Origin: an uncultured Lachnospiraceae bacterium
GTDB lineage: Bacteria; Bacillota; Clostridia; Lachnospirales; Lachnospiraceae
DNA: 59,181 nucleotides
Direction: 5' to 3'
NCBI GenBank assembly: GCA_910577645.1
Contig: CAJTOL010000019.1
Location: forward strand, 1-59,181
Positions 17,419 to 25,228 of the stretch are shown here, one piece after another. Made by a program: the position numbers and the translations under genes. Position 1 is the first letter of the stretch, and the number at the start of each line of letters is the position of its first letter. The notes under the pieces are model-generated. The model searched no databases. It had not been told where the DNA came from and was given only the letters and a program-made list of their open reading frames with translations.

Positions 17419-18434
17419 GTATATTTTCAGGAAAGACTCTTATGCTTACAGGAGGAACAGGCTCCTTCGGCAATGCGGTTCTGAACCGCTTTCTGGATAC
17501 TGATATAAAAGAAATCCGGGTATTCTCACGAGACGAGAAGAAGCAGGACGATATGCGTAAACACTATGCCAATTCTAAGATCAAGTTTTACATCGGTGAT
17601 GTAAGAGATATGAGAAGTATTCAGGATGCAATTCGCGGAGTGGATTATATATTCAGTGCAGCAGCCCTAAAGCAGGTTCCCTCCTGCGAATTCTTTCCCA
17701 TGGAGGCAGTAAGGACCAATATTGTAGGGACAGATAATGTGTTAACAGCTGCCATCCAGGAGGGGGTAGAAAAAGTCATCTGTTTGTCTACGGACAAAGC
17801 GGCATATCCGATTAATGCTATGGGTATCAGCAAGGCTATGATGGAACGCGTCTTTGTAGCAAAGTCCAGGACTACAGATACCACCACTATCTGCGGAACC
17901 AGATATGGCAATGTCATGTGCTCCAGAGGATCAGTTATTCCTCTGTTTATTGACCAGATCAAGGAAGGAAAGCAGATTACTGTTACGGATCCGGAGATGA
18001 CCCGGTTCCTCATGAGCCTTGATGAGGCGGTGGATTTAGTGATGTTTGCGTTTGAGAATGGAAAGCCGGGAGATATTATGGTGCAGAAGGCGCCGGCATG
18101 TACGATAGGGACACTGGCCCAGGCTGTTCAGGAACTCTTCCATGATAAAAATGAAATTCACTATATCGGTATTCGCCATGGAGAGAAGAAGTATGAAACT
18201 CTCCTGACTAAGGAGGAGTGTCTCCATGCACGGGATATGGGAGAATTTTTCTGCGTTCCGGCAGATAACCGTGATCTGAACTATGAACGGTATTTTGAAA
18301 AAGGGCAAAGGGAAAAAGCAGAGATAGAGGAATTTACATCGGATAATACCCAGCAGCTGAATGTGGAGCAGGTGAAAGAAAAACTATTGTCGTTGGAGTA
18401 TGTGAGAAAAGAGCTGGAAAATTATATAGATTAA
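17415..18434 (+). CDS. UDP-GlcNAc 4,6-dehydratase/5-epimerase (CapE/FnlA/WbvB-like)
   Basis: The 339-residue cytoplasmic extended SDR performs the first step from UDP-GlcNAc toward an L-configured 2-acetamido-2,6-dideoxy sugar. It shows the GGTGSFGNAVLNRFL nucleotide-binding loop, AAALKQVPSCEFFPMEAV, and the catalytic STDKAAYPINAMGISKAMME block, all characteristic of CapE. No membrane helices precede the domain, unlike the long CapD/PglF forms. ATG 17415 is preferred because GGAGG lies eight bases upstream and the start overlaps the previous TGA; a TTG at 17400 is also in frame. Confidence 0.88.
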   Translation: MSIFSGKTLMLTGGTGSFGNAVLNRFLDTDIKEIRVFSRDEKKQDDMRKHYANSKIKFYIGDVRDMRSIQDAIRGVDYIFSAAALKQVPSCEFFPMEAVRTNIVGTDNVLTAAIQEGVEKVICLSTDKAAYPINAMGISKAMMERVFVAKSRTTDTTTICGTRYGNVMCSRGSVIPLFIDQIKEGKQITVTDPEMTRFLMSLDEAVDLVMFAFENGKPGDIMVQKAPACTIGTLAQAVQELFHDKNEIHYIGIRHGEKKYETLLTKEECLHARDMGEFFCVPADNRDLNYERYFEKGQREKAEIEEFTSDNTQQLNVEQVKEKLLSLEYVRKELENYID

Positions 18435-18453
18435 TCAGGTATCCGGAGGAAAA

Positions 18454-19275
18454 ATGTATCTGAATGAAGAACAACTGAAAGCGCTCCAACAAGTTGAATT
18501 GGAAATGCTGGTAGAGATTGACCGTATTTGCAGACAAAATAATATATGTTATACTCTGGATAGCGGCACCTTATTAGGAGCAGTCCGCAATAAAGGGTTT
18601 ATACCTTGGGATGATGATGCTGATGTTGTGATGACGAGAGATGCCTATGAACGGTTTTATCAGGCATGTAAGACACAGTTGGACACAAAACGTTTTTTTC
18701 TGCAGGACTATAGAACAGATAATGAATATCGCTGGGGATATCCGAAGATGCGGAGAAAAGATTCTCTTTTTGTTAGGGAAGATCAAGCCATGCTTCCGTG
18801 GCATCAAGGTATTTTTATAGATATTTTTGTATATGATAATGTGCCGGATACCTGGATTGCACGGAGACTTCATTTAATATTTTGTTATATCATTAGAAAA
18901 GTACAGTATGCAATTGTTGGAAAAGAAAATGCTAAAAGTCATTTGCTGCGTATGTGGTATGGAGTCCTGATGAAGATACCCAGAGATATAGTATTTGTAT
19001 GGATGGAAAAAGTATATAGCAGGTGTAATCGATACCCCACAAGTTTAAAGAGACATATGACATATCCATATCGAAAAAAATGTAGGTATGGTCTTCCAAG
19101 CAAATGTTTCAATAAACAGATCGAGTTGGAATTCGAAGGACACAATTTTTTATGTAGCCAGGAATATGATACTTATCTCACAATTTTGTATGATGACTAT
19201 ATGGTACCTCCTCCAAAGGAAGAAAGAAATCACACAGCTATTAAAACACTGAAATTACCAGAAAACGGAGATTGA
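18454..19275 (+). CDS. LicD-family phosphotransferase
   Basis: This 273-residue LicD protein has the nucleotidyltransferase-fold signature LDSGTLLGAVRNKGFIPWDD followed by DADVVMTRDAYERF near residue 50, and a QGIFIDIFVYDNVPD strand near residue 115. LicD enzymes transfer phosphocholine, and relatives other phosphoalcohols or phosphonates, from CDP/CMP donors to sugars. In this island it is a leading candidate for attaching the CMP-activated headgroup made by the LicC-like gene or the PEP mutase fusion. A decayed BCCT (choline/betaine-type) transporter at 23374 leaves phosphocholine as an earlier or alternative substrate. GGAGG lies upstream of the ATG. Confidence 0.88.
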   Translation: MYLNEEQLKALQQVELEMLVEIDRICRQNNICYTLDSGTLLGAVRNKGFIPWDDDADVVMTRDAYERFYQACKTQLDTKRFFLQDYRTDNEYRWGYPKMRRKDSLFVREDQAMLPWHQGIFIDIFVYDNVPDTWIARRLHLIFCYIIRKVQYAIVGKENAKSHLLRMWYGVLMKIPRDIVFVWMEKVYSRCNRYPTSLKRHMTYPYRKKCRYGLPSKCFNKQIELEFEGHNFLCSQEYDTYLTILYDDYMVPPPKEERNHTAIKTLKLPENGD

Positions 19276-19281
19276 AATAAT

Positions 19282-20313
19282 ATGAGAAAAAAAGAGCCTA
19301 ATGGGCCGATTGATGTGGTGATTCCATGGGTAGATGGCACTGACCCTGAATGGAATGAATTGCTGCAACAATATTCAGCAAAAGTAGAAGATATCTCCCA
19401 AAGTTCTACTTCCATTACCAGGTTTGAGAGCTGGGATAATCTGAAGTATGTTTTCAGAGGAATAGAAAAAAATATGCCATGGGTAAACAAAATCTTTTTT
19501 GTAACCTATGGACATTTACCCTTCTTTCTTAATCCAGAATGCCCAAAGCTCCATATTGTGAAACATAGAGATTATATTCCAGAAAAATATTTACCGACAT
19601 TTAATTCAAACACTATAGAAATTAATTATCATCGGATTGAGGAGCTGGCAGAGAATTTTATTTTATTTAACGATGATTTGATTCCCATTCAACCAGTTAA
19701 AGAATCTTACTATTTTAAAAATAATTGTGTATGTGATGAAGCGGTAGAAAGAGCGCTATGTCCTAATATACAGGAGCTGGATTCACGAGTAAATATGTAT
19801 AGAGCTGTAAATATAATGATTCTTATTAATAAGTACTTTGATAAGCGTGAAGTACAAAGGAAGAACTGGTGGAAATGGTATAATCCTATTTATGGCAAGC
19901 GTTTGATGAGAACAATCGCGTTAGCTCACTATTATGATTTTGATTATTTTTCTATACCACATATGGCTGTGGCTATGAAAAAATCTGTGATTAAAAAGAT
20001 ATGGGAGTTAGAGCCGGAGATTATGGATTTTTCATCTAAAAACAAATTTCGGAGTTATAGTGATATAAGCCAGTATCTATTTCGGTTTTGGAAGTTGTGT
20101 GAAGGAGATTTTTACCCAAGATGTACAAAAGGGTTGTATGTAAATATTACAGATGAGAACTGTGAAGAAATTTCGGAGATTATTCGTGGCAGAAAACAGC
20201 AGATGATAGCATTAAATGAAGAAGATGAATTAAAGGATTTTGAAAATGTCCGCAATGTGATAAATAGGGCTCTCGCCGAAATATATCCTGAAAAAAGTAT
20301 CTTTGAAAAATAG
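19282..20313 (+). CDS. Stealth-family sugar-1-phosphate transferase
   Basis: The 343-residue Stealth protein shows CR1 (IDVVIPWVDGTDPEW, residues 10-24), a long CR2 with RFESWDNLKYVFRGIEKNMP, then IFFVTYGHLP and FILFNDDL, and CR3/CR4 segments toward the C-terminus. Stealth enzymes transfer sugar-1-phosphate units from UDP-sugars and make phosphodiester linkages in capsules. It starts six bases after LicD, so the glycan is likely to carry phosphodiesters as well as a LicD-added group. No membrane segment is visible. Donor sugar is unknown; UDP-GlcNAc or the L-sugar made by the upstream trio are possible. Confidence 0.85.
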   Translation: MRKKEPNGPIDVVIPWVDGTDPEWNELLQQYSAKVEDISQSSTSITRFESWDNLKYVFRGIEKNMPWVNKIFFVTYGHLPFFLNPECPKLHIVKHRDYIPEKYLPTFNSNTIEINYHRIEELAENFILFNDDLIPIQPVKESYYFKNNCVCDEAVERALCPNIQELDSRVNMYRAVNIMILINKYFDKREVQRKNWWKWYNPIYGKRLMRTIALAHYYDFDYFSIPHMAVAMKKSVIKKIWELEPEIMDFSSKNKFRSYSDISQYLFRFWKLCEGDFYPRCTKGLYVNITDENCEEISEIIRGRKQQMIALNEEDELKDFENVRNVINRALAEIYPEKSIFEK

Positions 20314-20338
20314 AGTTTAAAAGAGGTGAAATGGCCTT

Positions 20339-21574
20339 ATGTTGAACCAACCATTAGTTTCTATTGTGATTCCTGTATTTAATGGGGAAGATTTTTTAGA
20401 AGAGGCAATACAGAGCGCTATAAATCAGACATACAGGAATATCGAAATTCTTGTAGTAAATGATGGCTCTACTGACAGAACGGAAGAAATAGCGAAAAAA
20501 TATAAGAAATATATTCGCTATTTTTACAAAGAAAACGGAGGGGTTGCTTCTGCTTTGAATTTAGGAATAAAAGAAATGAAAGGAGAGTATTTTTCGTGGC
20601 TGTCTCACGACGATTATTATGATCCATTCAAAATAGAATTGGAAATAAAAGCGATTCAAAAACAAGGAGACAGCAATTCCGTTGTATATTGTAATTACAG
20701 CCTATTGGATCAGAAAACAGGAATATTGAGTACATATAAAATAGAAGAGTATTATTGTGAAAAAGATAGAACAAATGGAATCTTGATGGTAATGGAGAGG
20801 ATGGTAAGCGGCTGTACCTTGCTGATTCATATCAGCCATTTTGATAGAGTAGGGATATTTGATGAGTCATTACGAACAACCCAAGATTATGATATGTGGT
20901 TCCGAATGTTGAGGGGCGAAGTGAAGTTAATTCATGTACCAAAAGCTCTTGTAGTAGCTCGAATACACGAAAAACAAGGAAGTCAGACGATAAAAGAGTT
21001 TGATGAAGAACGAGAAAAATTATTTTTGAGTTTTTTAAAAAAATTAACGTTGCCAGAAAAAATAGATTTATGGGGCAGCGAGTATACATGCCTGCAGCAT
21101 TTTCAATCTTTTTTTAAAACATATGCTATGAAGAGCGGATACTGTTATACTACAGATGAATTATGTAAACTTGAAGAGCCGAAAGATATTGTAGAAAAGC
21201 AAAAACAGGCAAAAATGAAACTGTTCCAATTGACAAATATCCATACGGATGCCAGAATTGCTATATTGGGAGCCGGGGATTATGGGAGAAGAGTTTTGGA
21301 TATGCTTCGTTCAAGAGGAATAGACGTGGATATTTTTCTTGACAATAATCCAGGAAAGTGGGGAAGTCAAATTGAGGGGATTTTTTGTACATCTGTAGAG
21401 GATGAATTGTGTAATAAAGAAAATACACTGGTAATTATGGCTGCAGAATTGTTTGAACAAATGCAGACACAATTGTTAGAGAAGAAGTTTATGCATGTGA
21501 CGACTAAGATGCATTTAGAAGGAATATTATATAATGTTCCTGGAAAGAAAAATAATATTAATACATACCGATAA
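20339..21574 (+). CDS. GT2 glycosyltransferase with C-terminal Rossmann-like domain
   Basis: This 411-residue protein is the third GT2 paralogue. It has VSIVIPVFNGEDFLEEAIQS, VVNDGSTDRTEE, and WLSHDD near residue 90, almost the same as the 3014 gene. From about residue 300 it carries the recurring Rossmann-like module (IAILGAGDYGRRVLDML, then IFLDNNPGKWGSQIEG). The ATG is preceded by AGAGGTGA. A different ATG at 20331 runs into a stop after four codons and is not used. The shared architecture with the 3014 gene indicates duplication with divergence of the acceptor-binding tail. Substrates are unknown. Confidence 0.85.
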   Translation: MLNQPLVSIVIPVFNGEDFLEEAIQSAINQTYRNIEILVVNDGSTDRTEEIAKKYKKYIRYFYKENGGVASALNLGIKEMKGEYFSWLSHDDYYDPFKIELEIKAIQKQGDSNSVVYCNYSLLDQKTGILSTYKIEEYYCEKDRTNGILMVMERMVSGCTLLIHISHFDRVGIFDESLRTTQDYDMWFRMLRGEVKLIHVPKALVVARIHEKQGSQTIKEFDEEREKLFLSFLKKLTLPEKIDLWGSEYTCLQHFQSFFKTYAMKSGYCYTTDELCKLEEPKDIVEKQKQAKMKLFQLTNIHTDARIAILGAGDYGRRVLDMLRSRGIDVDIFLDNNPGKWGSQIEGIFCTSVEDELCNKENTLVIMAAELFEQMQTQLLEKKFMHVTTKMHLEGILYNVPGKKNNINTYR

Positions 21575-21630
21575 TAGAAAATTTTCTGTCATTCAAAAAT
21601 TCACAAGTAGAAATTCAGCTAAAAGGAGAT

Positions 21631-22158
21631 TTGAATGCTTGTATGAAGAAACAAAATTTATATGGTAAAAAAATATGCATTTACTGTATGGGGGAATACG
21701 GCATGAGGCTTTATTATTCCCTAAAAGAATTAGGATATTCAGGCAGTTGTTTTGGTGACATAGACGAGAGAAAATCTGGTTATGCGTTAGGAGGATTATT
21801 TTGTATTAGTTATAAAGAAGTCTGTCACTTGGATAAAAGTCAATATGTAATAGTAGTAGCGAAGAAAGATCCGGAGAAATTAGTACAGGATTTTAAAAAT
21901 CAGGGATTTGCTGAAGTTTACTCAGATAAAGAGCTGATAAATATTTTGCTGAAAGAAGCAGGCACTGTAAAAAAGCACGATCAACTAGACAATTTAGAAG
22001 AAGTTCAAGAGGCGTTAAATTGGTTAAAAGATGTTTATTATTGCAACAAAGAGCTTCCTCAGGATAAGAGTAACTTAAATGTAGATGATTCTTTTAAAAA
22101 AGAGCTGCAGCAATTATTACAGGACTGTATTGAGAGAAAAAAATATGAATATAGTTGA
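21631..22158 (+). CDS. Stand-alone Rossmann-like domain protein
   Basis: This small protein consists of little more than the Rossmann-like module fused elsewhere in the island to glycosyltransferases and radical SAM enzymes (ICIYCMGEYGMRLYYSL, then FGDIDERKSGYALGG), plus a helical tail. The first glycine of the GxGxxG loop is a cysteine here. The start is uncertain: TTG 21631 is only two bases from AAGGAG, while ATG 21643 is 14 bases away. The next gene begins inside its end, so it is co-translated with the GT4 enzyme and may act as its partner subunit. It binds perhaps a nucleotide or sugar nucleotide; function is unknown. Confidence 0.6.
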   Translation: MNACMKKQNLYGKKICIYCMGEYGMRLYYSLKELGYSGSCFGDIDERKSGYALGGLFCISYKEVCHLDKSQYVIVVAKKDPEKLVQDFKNQGFAEVYSDKELINILLKEAGTVKKHDQLDNLEEVQEALNWLKDVYYCNKELPQDKSNLNVDDSFKKELQQLLQDCIERKKYEYS

Positions 22159-23359
22159 GATAGATTATTCTGATTTAACAGGAAGGCATTTTAATGGTTA
22201 CGAGTTGCATCGGGGACTTTTAAGCAAAGGCATTCATGCTGAGCAAGTTGTAAAGTGGAAAGAGGGTATTTTGGATACGGTTAGTATGTATGGAGACGAC
22301 AAGGTTTTTGATTGCCAGATACGTGCATTAGAGGAGAAATATTCTGTCCAAAACTTGCTGTTTCCTTATGCTTCTGAGTTGGAAAAACTTGAGGCATTTC
22401 AAAAAGCTGATATTGTCCATTATCATCTTATCCATAAAGGCGCGTTTTCTCTTTTGGATCTTCCAGAGTTAATGAAACAAAAGAAAAGTGTTTGGACTAT
22501 TCATGACCCCTGGATTGTTACAGGAAAATGTATACATCCGTTAGATTGCATAGGCTGGAAAAATGGATGTCAGAAATGCCAGCGGCTTAGTGAGCCTTTT
22601 GAGATGAAAGAAGACAATGCCGCTTTTATGTGGAAAGTAAAGAAAGAAATTTTAAGTCAAGTTAATCCGGATATTATTGTTGCCAGCGAATTTATGAAAC
22701 ATTATATACAAGAAAGCCCAATAACCAGTCATTTCAGCAGAATTCATAAGATACCATTCGGAATAGAGGCTGACAAATATAACCTTCGAGAACAGAATTT
22801 ATATCAGGCAAAATTAGGAATTCCGAAGGATAAGTTTGTGATTGCTTTTCGATGTGATAAATATGAGGTAAAGGGATGTAAATATATATATAATGCTTTA
22901 AGAAAAATTGGAACAGAAAAAGAAATATTTTTGGTATGTGTAGGAGATGGAGATATACCAGATGATATTCAGGAAAGTTACCAGATGCGTTCTTTTGCTT
23001 GGTTGAATGATGAACAGTTAATAAGAGAGATTTTGATAGCTAGTGACTTATTCCTTATGCCATCATTGGCGGAATCCTTTGGGCTTATGGCAGTAGAGGC
23101 TATGGCAGCCGGATGTGCCGTAATTTGCTTTGAAGGTACAGTTCCTGCTGAAATCACGGAAGCTCCGTATTGTGGAATAGCTGTAAAATATAAATCTGCG
23201 TCTGATATAGCAGAGAAAATAATGGAATTAAAAGTAAATTGCAGATTAACAAAAGAATTGGGACAGAAAGGCCATGAGTTGGTAAAAAGGAAATATAGGT
23301 TTGAGGATTATGTAGATAGACATATTCATTTATATGAGGAAATTTTGAATAGAATTTAG
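22145..23359 (+). CDS. GT4 family glycosyltransferase
   Basis: The 404-residue GT-B enzyme has an N-terminal acceptor domain (MNIVEIDYSDLTGRHFNGYE) and a C-terminal nucleotide-sugar domain with the retaining-GT4 motif ESFGLMAVEAMAAGCAV near residue 310. ATG 22145 is preferred over an in-frame start 60 bases upstream that lies well inside the previous gene. A cysteine-rich insert (GKCIHPLDCIGWKNGCQKC, near residues 125-145) resembles inserts of related capsule glycosyltransferases and could bind a metal. It is the last intact gene of the island. Confidence 0.88.
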   Translation: MNIVEIDYSDLTGRHFNGYELHRGLLSKGIHAEQVVKWKEGILDTVSMYGDDKVFDCQIRALEEKYSVQNLLFPYASELEKLEAFQKADIVHYHLIHKGAFSLLDLPELMKQKKSVWTIHDPWIVTGKCIHPLDCIGWKNGCQKCQRLSEPFEMKEDNAAFMWKVKKEILSQVNPDIIVASEFMKHYIQESPITSHFSRIHKIPFGIEADKYNLREQNLYQAKLGIPKDKFVIAFRCDKYEVKGCKYIYNALRKIGTEKEIFLVCVGDGDIPDDIQESYQMRSFAWLNDEQLIREILIASDLFLMPSLAESFGLMAVEAMAAGCAVICFEGTVPAEITEAPYCGIAVKYKSASDIAEKIMELKVNCRLTKELGQKGHELVKRKYRFEDYVDRHIHLYEEILNRI

Positions 23360-23373
23360 TTAATGTGAAAAAT

Positions 23374-24266
23374 GAGTTCAGTATGTAAACTTGCTGATGA
23401 GGCAGGAAAATTAGGATATAAAGATGAAAATACTAGCGGTTGGGGCGCACTTAGATGGTATTGAAATAGCCTGTATATTTCTTGCTAGCGCTATTAGTGG
23501 AGTAGACAAAGGAGTAAAAATACTTTCATACTTTCGAGTATTAATACATATATAGCATTTGTTCTTTTGATTTGTGCTTTTTACGATAGGGCCGAAGGTT
23601 TCTATATTAAATACGATGGTAAATGGTATAGAACAGCATATTCAGAATTTTTTTGGGGATGTTCTGATGATAAGCTCTTTTGGAGATAACAGCTGGATTA
23701 TGAACTGGAGAGTATTTTATTATGCATGGTTTATTGCTTGGACACCTTTTGTAGGTATGTTCATTACTAGGATATCAAAAGGAAGGACAATAAGAGAATT
23801 TATAGTTGGCGTTGTTATTATTCCCACTGCATTTACCATTGTTTGGCTTTCTGTATTTGGAACAATTGCATTAAGTGTGACAGGAGGATGGGGCTTAGAG
23901 GCTATAAAGGAGCTGATAACTTCTCTTGAAACGGCAGTATTTATAGTGTTTAGCGAATATCCATTAAGTAAGATAATTTCCGTTTTAATCATATGCCTGT
24001 TGGCTATATTTTTTGTTACGTCTGCTGATTCGGCAACATATGAGCTTAGTGTGATGACATCGAATGGGGATATGAGGCCTCCAAAATATAAAAAAATTGT
24101 CTGGGCAGTTATAGAGGCAGCAATTGCTTATATTCTTCTATCTGCTGGAAGTCTTAAGGCATTACAGACAATTTCAATTGCGGCTTCGCTACCATTTCTG
24201 TTTATTATGATTGCGATGGTACCAGCGCTGATGAAGGAACTGAGGAAAGAGGCTACAAAAGAGTAA
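23374..24266 (+). pseudogene. BCCT-family (choline/betaine) transporter remnant
   Basis: The longest open piece (23574-24266) matches the C-terminal half of a betaine/choline/carnitine transporter: WRVFYYAWFIAWTPFVGMFI followed by TRISKGRTIREFIVG, then FFVTSADSATYELSVM. Upstream fragments in other frames also match the family (SGVDKGVKILS at about 23493-23525, then INTYIAFVLL, then TIGPKVSILNTMVNG), separated by at least two frameshifts and a stop codon. The N-terminal half is gone. The protein would have imported a quaternary amine. Next to LicD and LicC-like genes, this suggests the locus once handled choline and has since lost uptake. Confidence 0.82.
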
Positions 24267-24464
24267 TAAAGATAATATTCATAAGAATGGAGGAAGGGTA
24301 TATGAAGAAAAGTTAAAAAATTTTTTTGTACAATATACTATATTAAAAATATATTTTTGGATGATAGAAAAGAAAATGTGTATGCTTTCTATCAAAAACG
24401 AAACAGTAGAGTATCGGAAAAATTAATAGAAATTATTTATATAATTCAGGAGGTTCTTAATAAC
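24267..24464 (+). other. AT-rich intergenic remnant with a four-codon reading frame
   Basis: This stretch holds a good ribosome binding site (GGAGGAAGGG) followed by ATG 24301 and only four codons before a stop, then very AT-rich sequence. It looks like a gene start whose body was deleted when the neighbouring transporter decayed. I see no RNA structure or complete gene in it. Confidence 0.35.
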
Positions 24465-25217
24465 ATGACTCAAAACCGCATTTACGGACAAAAAATTTCC
24501 ATCAATACAGAAAACACCCGCAATTTCTACGACACTCGGGCTAAATCCATAAAAGATATGGCAAACCCTTATGTCTCTGTACTTCTTGGCGACCAGAATC
24601 CAGAATATGCTCTGGCGTGGGATGCCTTTGAGAAAGAGAATATCCTTCCTAAAATGGACATTGATGAGACATGCCATGTGCTGGATATCGGTTGTGGTAT
24701 GGGCCGCTGGGCGGAAGCCCTGATTCCTAAAAGCGGATACTACTGCGGAACCGATATGTCTGCGGAAATGATTCAATGTGCACAGGAACGAAACCAGTAT
24801 CCCGGAAAGTCATATGATTTTTTGAATTACGGATTTGAAGAGTTCTGTAGTCTGACGAAAGAACAGCTTCCCCATAGTTTTAACCGCTTGTGGATTTGTG
24901 GCGTTATGATGTATATCAATGACGAGACCTTGATAAAAGGGATGGAGCAGCTGCTTAATAAAATGGACGACCATGGAAAGATTTATTTTACAGAGACTAT
25001 TGCACTTTCTCAGAGACTTACTCTGAATCAGTTCTATTCAGAAGCGTTGAAAGCAGATTATGATGTAATTTATCGCACAGAGGAAGAGTATAATCACGTT
25101 TATGAAAGTTGGCTCAATGCCGGATTCAGAATTGTGGAGCAGGGGATGCTGCCTCATCTGAATAAGGAAAAGGAATACAGTGAAACTGACCGGTGGTATA
25201 CCATTATGGAGCGATAA
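24465..25217 (+). CDS. Class I SAM-dependent methyltransferase
   Basis: The 250-residue methyltransferase has motif I VLDIGCGMGRWAEAL near residue 70 and YYCGTDMSAEMIQCAQER as motif II. The start at 24465 is set by AGGAGG 11 bases upstream; an in-frame extension to 24357 lacks a ribosome binding site and has odd composition. The substrate is not evident. It is followed 11 bases later by the aminotransferase gene, so the two may be one unit, perhaps modifying a small molecule or sugar connected with the island. Base composition is intermediate between the island and the housekeeping region. Confidence 0.75.
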   Translation: MTQNRIYGQKISINTENTRNFYDTRAKSIKDMANPYVSVLLGDQNPEYALAWDAFEKENILPKMDIDETCHVLDIGCGMGRWAEALIPKSGYYCGTDMSAEMIQCAQERNQYPGKSYDFLNYGFEEFCSLTKEQLPHSFNRLWICGVMMYINDETLIKGMEQLLNKMDDHGKIYFTETIALSQRLTLNQFYSEALKADYDVIYRTEEEYNHVYESWLNAGFRIVEQGMLPHLNKEKEYSETDRWYTIMER

Positions 25218-25228
25218 GGAGAAAACTT

